From positions 3,038,001 through 3,102,000 of the forward strand of contig OZ241345.1 in the NCBI GenBank assembly GCA_965200175.1: a stretch of 64,000 nucleotides of DNA, written 5' to 3'. Made by a program: the position numbers and the translations under genes. The notes beneath the pieces were generated by a model, which worked only from the letters and a program-made list of their open reading frames with translations, searched no databases and was not told the DNA's origin. The stretch comes from Azophilus sp026709365. GTDB lineage: Bacteria > Pseudomonadota > Gammaproteobacteria > Pseudomonadales > Azotimanducaceae. Shown here piece after piece: positions 16,305-23,308 of the stretch; position 1 is the stretch's first letter; each line of letters begins with the position of its first letter.

Positions 16305-17849
16305 GTGAAGCGCAGCTTGCCCATCGGCATCCAGACCTTCCGCGAGGTTCGGGAGGCTGGCCACTACTACGTCGATAAGACGCCCCATATAGAACGCCTC
16401 TTGGGCGACGGCAAGCACTTCTTCCTATCCCGTCCCCGGCGGTTCGGCAAGAGCCTCTTCCTGGACACGCTCAAGGAACTGTTCGAGGGCAGCAAGGCGC
16501 TGTTCGACGGGTTGGCAATCCAGGGCAACTGGGACTGGTCGGAGCGCCATCCCGTGGTTCGGCTCGACTTCAGCCGCGGCGACTTCACCCCGCCGGGATA
16601 TCTGCACGCCAATGTGATGGCGCAGCTGGACAGTCAGGAGCGGGCGCACGGGGTGGTGGGCCGATACGACACCGCACCGGAGCGCTTGGGCCATCTGATC
16701 GAAGCGTTGCACGAGCGTGACGGCAGGCGCGCGGTCCTGCTCATCGATGAGTACGACCGGCCCATTCTGGAGGCGTTCGCCGATCCGGGTCTCGCGCGCG
16801 CCAACCGGGGCTACCTGCGCGGCCTGTACGCCAACGTCAAGTACGCGGACGCCCACATCCGCTTCAGCTTCATCACGGGCGTGAGCAAGTTCTCCAAGGT
16901 CAGTCTGTTCTCCGGGCTCAACAACCTCAAGGACATCACGCTGGACCCACGCCACTCCAGCATCTGCGGCTACACGGAGACCGACCTCGACGCCGTGTTC
17001 TCGCCAGAGCTGCACGGTCTCGACCGCGAGGAGATCCGCGACTGGTACAACGGCTACCGCTGGCTGGGCGCGGAGCGGGTTTACAACCCCTTCGACATCC
17101 TGCTGCTGTTCGACAGCCGCACGTTCAAGTCCCATTGGTTCGAGACGGGCACGCCCGCATTCCTAGTCGAGACGCTGTTCCAGCGGCGGGTGCGCTCGAT
17201 CGATCTGGACGGCATGCTCGCCAGCGATGAGCTCCTCTCGGCGTTTGACGTGGACGCCATTGCCCCAGAGGCGCTGCTGTTCCAGACCGGATACCTAACG
17301 ATCCTGGAGGAGGAGCCGCGCGCCGGGGAGACCTTCTACCGCTTGGGCTACCCGAACCGGGAAGTGCGCCAGGGCCTAAACCGCAGCCTGCTCAGCCACA
17401 TGGTGGGGGATGCGTCCCAGCGCACGGTGAACAGCGCCAGGCTATACGATCTGCTGCTGGCGGACGACCTCGACGGCCTGCACGACCTGTTCCAGGCCTT
17501 CTACGCCAGCATTCCGCACCAGTGGCACACCAACAACGACATCGCCAACTACGAGGGCTACTACGCCAGCGTCTTCTACTCCTACTTCGCAGGCCTGGGG
17601 CTGGACGTAACGGTGGAGGACAGCACCAGCCGAGGTCGGCTGGACATGGCGCTGCGCTTTGAGGACCGGGCCTACGTGTTCGAGTTCAAGGTGGTGGAGC
17701 AGGCGGGCGAGGGAACGGCGATGGCCCAGCTCAGGGAGCGGGGCTACGCGGACAAGCATCGGGGCACAGCTGGCGCCGTATATCTGGTGGCGGTGGAGTT
17801 CAGCAGCGAGACGCGCAACATCGCCTCCTTCGAGACGGCGCATGTTTGA
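16305..17849 (+). CDS. AAA-ATPase/PD-(D/E)XK nuclease superfamily protein (DUF1703 type)
   Basis: A 514-residue protein. Residues about 1-230 form the AAA-ATPase-like domain: IGIQTFREVREAGHYYVDKTPHIERLL, a Walker-A-like FLSRPRRFGKSLFLDTL (RRFGKS in place of GKS/T) and Walker B VLLIDEYDRPI. Then SFITGVSKFSKVSLFSGLNNL is the conserved sensor block. Residues about 390-500 are the PDDEXK nuclease-like domain with RLDMALRFEDRAYVFEFKVV (Asp and Glu-Phe-Lys). These proteins are multi-copy in Bacteroidetes, anaerobes and symbionts and have no established role. GTG 16305 was chosen for the GAGGGG six bases upstream; the frame also opens earlier. Confidence 0.88.
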   Translation: MKRSLPIGIQTFREVREAGHYYVDKTPHIERLLGDGKHFFLSRPRRFGKSLFLDTLKELFEGSKALFDGLAIQGNWDWSERHPVVRLDFSRGDFTPPGYLHANVMAQLDSQERAHGVVGRYDTAPERLGHLIEALHERDGRRAVLLIDEYDRPILEAFADPGLARANRGYLRGLYANVKYADAHIRFSFITGVSKFSKVSLFSGLNNLKDITLDPRHSSICGYTETDLDAVFSPELHGLDREEIRDWYNGYRWLGAERVYNPFDILLLFDSRTFKSHWFETGTPAFLVETLFQRRVRSIDLDGMLASDELLSAFDVDAIAPEALLFQTGYLTILEEEPRAGETFYRLGYPNREVRQGLNRSLLSHMVGDASQRTVNSARLYDLLLADDLDGLHDLFQAFYASIPHQWHTNNDIANYEGYYASVFYSYFAGLGLDVTVEDSTSRGRLDMALRFEDRAYVFEFKVVEQAGEGTAMAQLRERGYADKHRGTAGAVYLVAVEFSSETRNIASFETAHV

Positions 17850-17933
17850 GGGAGTGCTGTTTAGCGTCCTGCCTCGAAACGACGGGCTCAAGGCACGTCC
17901 GACCCAAGTAATGGTGCAGGTGAGGATCGATTC

Positions 17934-18779
17934 ATGAAGATAGGACTTTTCGGTTTCAACAACGGTGCGCTGGCCGAGCCCGAGGCCATGGCGCAGTCGC
18001 TGCGGGCGATGGAGGACGCCGGCTTTGAGTCCGCCTGGACCGGCGAGCACGTGGTGCTGATCGACCCTCAGGAGCCGCCCTCGCCAGTGCCGCCGGATTT
18101 CCCCATGCTGGATACGGTCGCCGCGCTGGCCTTCGCGGCCGGCGTCACGCGGCGCATCCGGCTGGCGTCCGGCATCATCCTGCTGGCCCAGCGCAATCCC
18201 GTGGTGCTGGCGAAGGAGCTGTCGGGCGTTGACCGGCTTTCCAAGGGACGGCTGATCTTCGGCGTGGGCGTCGGCTACGTGCCGCGCGAGTTCGAAGTGA
18301 TCGGCGTGCCCTACCGGGAGCGCGGCGCGCGGGTCAGCGAACACATCGAGGCAATCCGCACCCTGTGGACCGAGGAGCAGCCCAAGTTTGAAGGCCGCTT
18401 CACGCAAATCTCCGGCGTGCGGCAGCAGCCCATGCCGGCGCAAAAGCCGCATCCGCCGATCGTCGTCGGCGGCATGTCCCCGGTGGCCTACCGCCGCGCG
18501 GTGCGCCAGGGCAACGGCTGGTACGGCTTCGCCCAAACCGTCGAGGCCGCCGCCGCATCCATCGCCGGCCTCAAGGAGGCCGCAAGCGTCGAGGAGCGCC
18601 CGGCCAGCTTGGGCGGGTTGGAGATCACCGTGACGCCGCCTGGCCCGGTGGACGCGGACGCCGTCAAGCGCTACGAGGATCTGGGCGTGTCGCGCCTAGC
18701 GCTGTTGCCGGGGCACCTTGCCGACGCCGAAAGCGCGGTGCGCTTCATCGAGCGAAGCGCCCTGCAGTTCGGCTTGTAG
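17934..18779 (+). CDS. LLM class F420-dependent/flavin-dependent oxidoreductase
   Basis: A 281-residue TIM-barrel luciferase-like protein. It begins MKIGLFGFNNGALAEPEAMA and contains AGFESAWTGEHVVL, then IRLASGIILLAQRNPVVLAKE and GVDRLSKGRLIFGVGVGYVPREFEV, which is the best-conserved block of the family. PHPPIVVGGMSPVAYRRAVRQGNGWYGF is the C-terminal substrate-side motif. F420 versus FMN use and the substrate cannot be decided. It stands alone, 84 bases after the AAA/PDDEXK gene; a second paralogue on the minus strand sits at 54836. Confidence 0.87.
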   Translation: MKIGLFGFNNGALAEPEAMAQSLRAMEDAGFESAWTGEHVVLIDPQEPPSPVPPDFPMLDTVAALAFAAGVTRRIRLASGIILLAQRNPVVLAKELSGVDRLSKGRLIFGVGVGYVPREFEVIGVPYRERGARVSEHIEAIRTLWTEEQPKFEGRFTQISGVRQQPMPAQKPHPPIVVGGMSPVAYRRAVRQGNGWYGFAQTVEAAAASIAGLKEAASVEERPASLGGLEITVTPPGPVDADAVKRYEDLGVSRLALLPGHLADAESAVRFIERSALQFGL

Positions 18780-18835
18780 AGGCGGTCCGGACCGGAGCCC
18801 TGACAGTCAGATAACCTAGTTTCACGCCATCAAAC

Positions 18836-18862
18836 CGCCTCTAGCCCCGTGGGCGAGAGGCG
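18836..18862. repeat. REP-like palindrome, second copy
   Basis: CGCCTCTAGCCC pairs with GGGCGAGAGGCG across a CGT loop (one mismatch). The arms equal those at 5084-5109. It lies between the LLM oxidoreductase and the Yip1 gene. A further GC hairpin (CGCCCGC/GCGGGCG) sits at 18899-18915, directly before the predicted promoter. Confidence 0.65.
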
Positions 18863-18919
18863 CTGTTCAGGCTCAGACACATCTCGGAACCTGGCCTGCG
18901 CCCGCGTCGCGGGCGTGCG

Positions 18920-18950
18920 TTGTGTTTTTCCGCGAAGCCCGCGCTATACT
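18920..18950 (+). promoter_or_regulatory. Predicted sigma-70 promoter for Yip1-cco operon, possibly leaderless
   Basis: TATACT at 18945-18950 is a near-consensus -10; TTGTGT at 18920-18925 could be a -35 with a long 19-base spacer. The ATG of the Yip1 gene starts only six bases after the -10, so a transcript from it would begin at or near the start codon. No ribosome site precedes that ATG. No FNR/Anr box (TTGAT-N4-ATCAA) was found upstream, which is unusual for a cbb3 operon. Confidence 0.45.
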
Positions 18951-18956
18951 CAGTCC

Positions 18957-19571
18957 ATGTCCGACGCATTGGGCCTCTCCGCGCTCCCTAGGCTGGTGAC
19001 GCAGCCGATGGCCGTCTTCAAGGCGCTGTCCGAGAGCGCTCCGGAGGGCCATCGGGTCTTCTTTCAACTGATCCTGCCCCTAAGCCTCATTCCTCCCGTT
19101 CTGGCCTACGTCGGCGGCAGCGCCTTCGGCTGGCGGCTGGGCGGCGGGGAGCCGCTGATGATGCCCGCCCAAAGCCTCACGCTCATTAGCCTCGCCTACT
19201 TCTTCGCGATGGTTTTCGGGCTGGTCAGCAGCGCTGCGGTGAGCGCCTGGATGGCCGCCACCTACGGCGCCCAACGGGCGTTCGGCACTCATCTGGCGCT
19301 CGCCGGCCTAGTGGCCGCGCCGGTGATTCTGGCGAGCGCCGCCCATCTTGCGCCCCATGTGTTCATCAACATGCTGGTGCTGATACCGGCGCTGATCTGG
19401 AGCCTGTACCTGCTCTACCGGGGCCTGCCGGAAGCGCTCGCCATCCCCCCGGAGCGGGGCATGCTGATGGCGACGGCCTTGGCCGGGTACCTGCTGGTCG
19501 CCATCGTCAGCCTGCTCGGCATCACCGTCGCACTCTGGAGCGGCGGCATCGGCCCCGCCATTGGGGTCTGA
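18957..19571 (+). CDS. Yip1/YIP family membrane protein
   Basis: A 204-residue protein with about five hydrophobic segments (FFQLILPLSLIPPVLAYVGG, LTLISLAYFFAMVFGLVSSAAVSAWM, LALAGLVAAPVILASAA, FINMLVLIPALIWSLYLLYRG and MATALAGYLLVAIVSLLGITVAL). The order and LLYRGLPEAL near residue 158 resemble bacterial Yip1-family proteins. The function is unknown. It stands directly before ccoN (the ccoN GTG at 19573 is one base after this stop), so it may be the first gene of the cbb3 operon. An in-frame ATG at 19011 is a possible alternative start. Confidence 0.75.
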   Translation: MSDALGLSALPRLVTQPMAVFKALSESAPEGHRVFFQLILPLSLIPPVLAYVGGSAFGWRLGGGEPLMMPAQSLTLISLAYFFAMVFGLVSSAAVSAWMAATYGAQRAFGTHLALAGLVAAPVILASAAHLAPHVFINMLVLIPALIWSLYLLYRGLPEALAIPPERGMLMATALAGYLLVAIVSLLGITVALWSGGIGPAIGV

Positions 19572-19572
19572 G

Positions 19573-21081
19573 GTGGAAGCCGTCCGCCCGTCCCCATCCG
19601 ACGCGCCGCCGCTGCCGAAGCCGACCGGCGGCAAGGCCGTCGCCGCAGATCGCGCGGCAGGCGGCACGGCCGGGGAGCGCTACCACGACCGGGTGGCGTC
19701 CTGGCTGACGGCCTTCGCGATGGCTTGGTCGATCATCGGCATGACGGCCGGCGTTTACGTCGCCGCCGAACTGGTCTGGCCGACCATCGACTTCGGCCGC
19801 GAATGGCTCTCCTATGGGCGGCTGCGCACCCTGCACACCAACGCCGTGATCTTCGGCTTTGGCGTCTCCGCCCTGATGGGCACCGCCTTCTACAGCGTCC
19901 AGCGCACCTGCCATGTGCCGCTGTTCGCGCCCCGCCTCGCCTGGTTCTGCGCGCTGGCTTGGCAAGCGGGCGTGCTGGCGGGCGGCATCTCGCTGTTGGC
20001 GGGCTGGAACGGCGGCAAGGAGTACGCCGAACTGGAGTGGCCGTTCGACATTGCCATCACCGTGGTCTGGGTGTGCTTCGCAATCGTGTTCTTCGGCACC
20101 ATCGCCAAGCGGCGCATCAAGCCGATCTACGTCTCGAACTGGTTCTACGGCGGGCTGATCATCGTCATCGCCATGCTGCACCTAGTCAACAGCCTGGCGA
20201 TTCCGGTGACGCTGTCAAAGTCGTATTCGCTGTTCGCCGGGGCGCAGGACGCCATCGTGCAATGGTGGTACGGGCACAACGCGGTCGGCTTCCTGCTGAC
20301 CGGCGGCTTTCTGGGCATGCTGTACTACTTCCTGCCCAAGCACGCCGGGCGGCCGATCTGGAGCTACCGACTGTCCATCGTCGCCTTCTGGGCCTTCACC
20401 TACAGCTACATCTGGGCCGGTCCCCACCACCTGCACTACAACGCGGTGCCGGAGTGGGTGCAGTCCTTGGGCATGGTGATGAGCCTAGTGCTGCTGGCGC
20501 CCTCCTGGGCCACCTTGGTCAACGGCGTGATGACGGTGGCCGGGGCTTGGGAGAAGCTGCGCACCGACCCGGCGCTGAAGTTCATCGTGCTGTCCCTGGC
20601 GTTCTACGGCTTGGCCACCTTTGAAGGACCGATGATGTCGATCAGGAGCGTCAACGTGGTCAGCCACTTCACCGACTGGACCATCGGCCACGTGCATTCC
20701 GGGGCGCTCGGCTGGAACGCCATGATCACCTTCGGCGCCTTCTACTTCCTGGTGCCTAGGCTGGTGGGCGCAAGCCTGCACAGCGTCAGGCTCGCCAACA
20801 TCCACTTCTGGCTGGCGCTGGCGGGCACCATGCTGTACATCCTGGCGATGTGGGGCGCCGGGGTCTCCCAAGGGCTGCTGTGGCTGAGCCTGGACGACAT
20901 CGGCGAACTCAGCTTCAGCTTCAAGGACATCATGGCAAGCATGGCGCCCTACTACGCCCTGCGGCTGGTGGCCGGCCTCATCTTCCTGTCCGGCGCCCTG
21001 CTGATGGCCTACAACCTCGCCATGACCGGCAAGGGGCGGCGCACGGTGGCCGCATCGCCGCCGGCGACGGCAGCGGCGTAG
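19573..21081 (+). CDS. ccoN: cbb3-type cytochrome c oxidase subunit I CcoN
   Basis: Catalytic subunit with about 12 transmembrane helices, heme b and the heme b3-CuB centre. GTG 19573 gives 502 residues; an in-frame TTG at 19561 overlaps the Yip1 gene and is less likely. Ligand motifs: GRLRTLHTNAVIFGFG (low-spin heme His), WWYGHNAVGFLLTGGFLGMLYYFLPK (CuB His), YIWAGPHHLHYNAVPEW (CuB His pair and neighbouring Tyr) and HFTDWTIGHVHSGALGWN (heme His pair). The N-terminus has an unusual Pro/Ala/Gly-rich cytoplasmic extension of about 40 residues. It is a high-affinity oxidase for low oxygen. Confidence 0.96.
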   Translation: MEAVRPSPSDAPPLPKPTGGKAVAADRAAGGTAGERYHDRVASWLTAFAMAWSIIGMTAGVYVAAELVWPTIDFGREWLSYGRLRTLHTNAVIFGFGVSALMGTAFYSVQRTCHVPLFAPRLAWFCALAWQAGVLAGGISLLAGWNGGKEYAELEWPFDIAITVVWVCFAIVFFGTIAKRRIKPIYVSNWFYGGLIIVIAMLHLVNSLAIPVTLSKSYSLFAGAQDAIVQWWYGHNAVGFLLTGGFLGMLYYFLPKHAGRPIWSYRLSIVAFWAFTYSYIWAGPHHLHYNAVPEWVQSLGMVMSLVLLAPSWATLVNGVMTVAGAWEKLRTDPALKFIVLSLAFYGLATFEGPMMSIRSVNVVSHFTDWTIGHVHSGALGWNAMITFGAFYFLVPRLVGASLHSVRLANIHFWLALAGTMLYILAMWGAGVSQGLLWLSLDDIGELSFSFKDIMASMAPYYALRLVAGLIFLSGALLMAYNLAMTGKGRRTVAASPPATAAA

Positions 21082-21086
21082 GGGCC

Positions 21087-21713
21087 ATGAACGCCGTCGA
21101 TCTGCACCGGAAGCTGGAGCGCAACAGCGGCTTGCTGATCTTCGGCATCCTGCTGGTCTCCGCCATCGGCGGCTTGGTGCAGGTGCTGCCAAGCGTGCTG
21201 CAGGATGAGCTGGTCAAGCCCGGGCCTGGCACCCAGCCCTACGGCCCGGTGGAGCTGACGGGGCGCGACCTCTACATCCGGGAGAGCTGCAGCACCTGCC
21301 ATTCGCAGCAGGTGCGGCCGCTGCTGGCGGAGGTCAAGCGCTACGGACCCTACTCCAAGGCCGGGGAGTCCGCCTATGACCGGCCCTTCCTTTGGGGCTC
21401 CAAGCGCACCGGGCCGGACCTGCACCGCATCGGCGGCAAGTACACCGACCTGTGGCAGCGGATGCACCTGCTTGATCCGCGCAGCGTGGTGCCGGACTCC
21501 ATCATGCCGGGCTACCCGTGGCTCGCCGAGCGGGCGGCGGATGCCGACGGCAGCATTCAGGCCAGGATGCGGGCGCTGCGCCGCCTCGGCCATCCCTACA
21601 CCGAGGCCGAAATCGAAGCCGCGCCCGCCGCCTTGGCCGGACTGGCCGAGGTTGATGCCTTGGTGGCCTACCTGCAGTCGCTGCGCCCGCCGAATGCGGA
21701 GGCGACGCCGTGA
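21087..21713 (+). CDS. ccoO: cbb3-type oxidase monoheme cytochrome c subunit CcoO
   Basis: A 208-residue protein with one N-terminal anchor (LLIFGILLVSAIGGLVQVLPSV) and a periplasmic cytochrome c domain. The heme motif CSTCH is at residues 68-72, within the conserved GRDLYIRESCSTCHSQQVRPL, and the Met ligand is in SIMPGYPWL. It passes electrons to the CcoN active site. ATG 21087 lies five bases after the ccoN stop. The stop overlaps the ccoQ start (GTGA at 21710). Confidence 0.96.
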   Translation: MNAVDLHRKLERNSGLLIFGILLVSAIGGLVQVLPSVLQDELVKPGPGTQPYGPVELTGRDLYIRESCSTCHSQQVRPLLAEVKRYGPYSKAGESAYDRPFLWGSKRTGPDLHRIGGKYTDLWQRMHLLDPRSVVPDSIMPGYPWLAERAADADGSIQARMRALRRLGHPYTEAEIEAAPAALAGLAEVDALVAYLQSLRPPNAEATP

Positions 21714-21874
21714 CCTGGTTCATTTTCGCGGGCGACATGCTGGTGATGGCCTTCATGGCGGCGCTCGCCGTCTGGGTGCTGTGGGGCGGCTCCAAGGAGG
21801 CGGCCGATGAGGCGGCGCGGATCCCCCTGAACGACGAATTGGACAGCTCGAAGGACGATCCGGCCGATGGCTGA
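21710..21874 (+). CDS. ccoQ: cbb3-type oxidase small subunit CcoQ
   Basis: A 54-residue protein from a GTG that overlaps the ccoO stop: VTWFIFAGDMLVMAFMAALA, then VWVLWGGSKEAADEAARIPL. One transmembrane helix followed by a charged cytoplasmic tail is the CcoQ/FixQ pattern; it helps assemble or stabilise the oxidase. The tail ends DDPADG and its last codons overlap the ccoP start at 21867. Position between ccoO and ccoP makes the assignment secure. Confidence 0.88.
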   Translation: MTWFIFAGDMLVMAFMAALAVWVLWGGSKEAADEAARIPLNDELDSSKDDPADG

Positions 21875-22757
21875 GCTGCCCAGCACATTCTGGAGCGGCT
21901 GGATTTCGGTGCTCACCGTCGGCAGCCTGATCGGCGTCTTTTGGCTGATCTACAGCATCTACTTCGCCGCGGGCGGCGAGGAGGAGGAACCCAGCCCGGT
22001 CTGGGACGGCAACCTGCGCGAAGGCGAACACCCGGCGCCGCTGTGGTGGTTTTGGCTGATCTTCGGATCCTTGGTCATCTCGGTGATCTACCTGATGCTG
22101 TACCCGGGGCTAGGGGCCTTCCGCGGCGCCCTCAACTGGTCCCAAGGCGGGGAGATCAGCCAGCGCCTGGAGCGCTACCAAACCGAGTTCGGCCCGCTGC
22201 GGCGGCTGGTCGCCGAAGCGCAGCTCGACACCCTGCGGGAGGACGCCAAGCTCATGACCTCGGCCCAGCGCATCTACGACCGCAACTGCGCCGTCTGCCA
22301 CGGCTACGAGGCGCAGGGCCAAGCCAACCTCTTCCCGAACCTCGCCGACGCGGCATGGCAATGGGGCGGCGAACCCGCGCAGGTCGAGCATTCAATACGC
22401 CATGGACGCCAAGCCGTGATGGTGGGTTGGGAGGCTGCGCTGGGCGAGCAGGCCATCGACCAGCTGACCGACTACACGCTGGCGCTCGGCAACGGGACCG
22501 CCGCCGACCATCCGGCCGAAGGCCAGTACATGCAGTTCTGCGCCGCCTGCCACGGCGCGGACGGCAGCGGCAACCCCCAGCTGGGCGCCCCGAACCTGAC
22601 CGACGACGCCAGCCTCTACGGCCAAAGCGCGGCGGCAATCCGGCAGTCCATCGCCCAAGGCCGCAACGGCGAGATGCCGGCCTTCGGCGAACGGCTCGAC
22701 GACACGCAGATTCGGCTGCTGGTGGCTTGGCTGACCCGGCCGACCAAGCCGGAATGA
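21867..22757 (+). CDS. ccoP: cbb3-type oxidase diheme cytochrome c subunit CcoP
   Basis: A 296-residue subunit. Two membrane segments lie near residues 10-35 and 60-80 (WWFWLIFGSLVISVIYLMLYPGLG carries the classic tryptophan pair). Two heme-binding motifs follow, CAVCH at 141-145 and CAACH at 225-229, with Met ligands likely in the VMVGWEAAL and EMPAFGE blocks. It delivers electrons from soluble cytochromes c. The stop overlaps the next ATG (ATGA at 22754), so the secreted protein downstream is translationally coupled. No ccoGHIS genes are in the window. Confidence 0.95.
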   Translation: MAELPSTFWSGWISVLTVGSLIGVFWLIYSIYFAAGGEEEEPSPVWDGNLREGEHPAPLWWFWLIFGSLVISVIYLMLYPGLGAFRGALNWSQGGEISQRLERYQTEFGPLRRLVAEAQLDTLREDAKLMTSAQRIYDRNCAVCHGYEAQGQANLFPNLADAAWQWGGEPAQVEHSIRHGRQAVMVGWEAALGEQAIDQLTDYTLALGNGTAADHPAEGQYMQFCAACHGADGSGNPQLGAPNLTDDASLYGQSAAAIRQSIAQGRNGEMPAFGERLDDTQIRLLVAWLTRPTKPE

Positions 22758-23308
22758 GGCCCTCCCACTCGGCGGGCCTGGCTTGGTTGCTCAGCTGTAC
22801 AGCGCTGTTGCTGGCGTGGCCGCCATCGGCTCAAGGGGGTCAGCCCCCGCCGGCCGCCACGACGCTTCCCGTCGTCGCTGCGGAAGGCCGCCAACTGGCC
22901 GTTCTGCATCCCGCGCCCAAGTCCGCCAAGCGGAGTGCGGCGATCAACGCAAGCGCCTTCGAGAGCGGCGCGCAGCGCATCCATGTGGTGCGGGTGGGTG
23001 GCCGGACCTACCGGGCGGCGACGCCGCTGGACGGCCCCCGGTCGAGAATCCTGTTCGACCCCGCCCGCCGCGCCTTCGCCTCGCTGCTGCCGAGCATTAG
23101 GCTGGAGCTGGCGGGCGGAGCGGACGCCGAAGCGGTCGGCGAGGCCTTGGGCGCAACGCGGGTGACCGTCTTCGAGCGTCTGGGCTTCGCCGTCATCGAC
23201 CTGCCCCACGACCTGCATTCGGCCGATGCGGTCGATCAGGCACGCGCCCTCCCCGGCCGACCCGAAGCGTCAGTGCGGCTGCGCAGTCCGCCGATTGAAT
23301 GGCGCTAG
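22754..23308 (+). CDS. Secreted protein resembling a subtilase prodomain
   Basis: A 184-residue protein with a signal peptide (LAWLLSCTALLLAWPPSAQG). It has no heme or metal motif. The C-terminal half, ELAGGADAEAVGEALGATRV then TVFERLGFAVIDLPHDLHSA, has the alternation seen in the fervidolysin-like/inhibitor-I9-type prodomain of subtilases (Gly-Ala strand, Val-Phe-Glu strand, Leu-Pro strand, then an Ala-Val-rich helix). It overlaps ccoP upstream by four bases and the S8 protease downstream by ten bases. I infer that it is a separately encoded prodomain or inhibitor of that protease. Confidence 0.5.
   Translation: MRPSHSAGLAWLLSCTALLLAWPPSAQGGQPPPAATTLPVVAAEGRQLAVLHPAPKSAKRSAAINASAFESGAQRIHVVRVGGRTYRAATPLDGPRSRILFDPARRAFASLLPSIRLELAGGADAEAVGEALGATRVTVFERLGFAVIDLPHDLHSADAVDQARALPGRPEASVRLRSPPIEWR

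Noticed and set aside
18780..18956. FNR/Anr site upstream of the cco operon
   Set aside because: Only a half-site-like ATCAA is seen; no TTGAT-N4-ATCAA palindrome.
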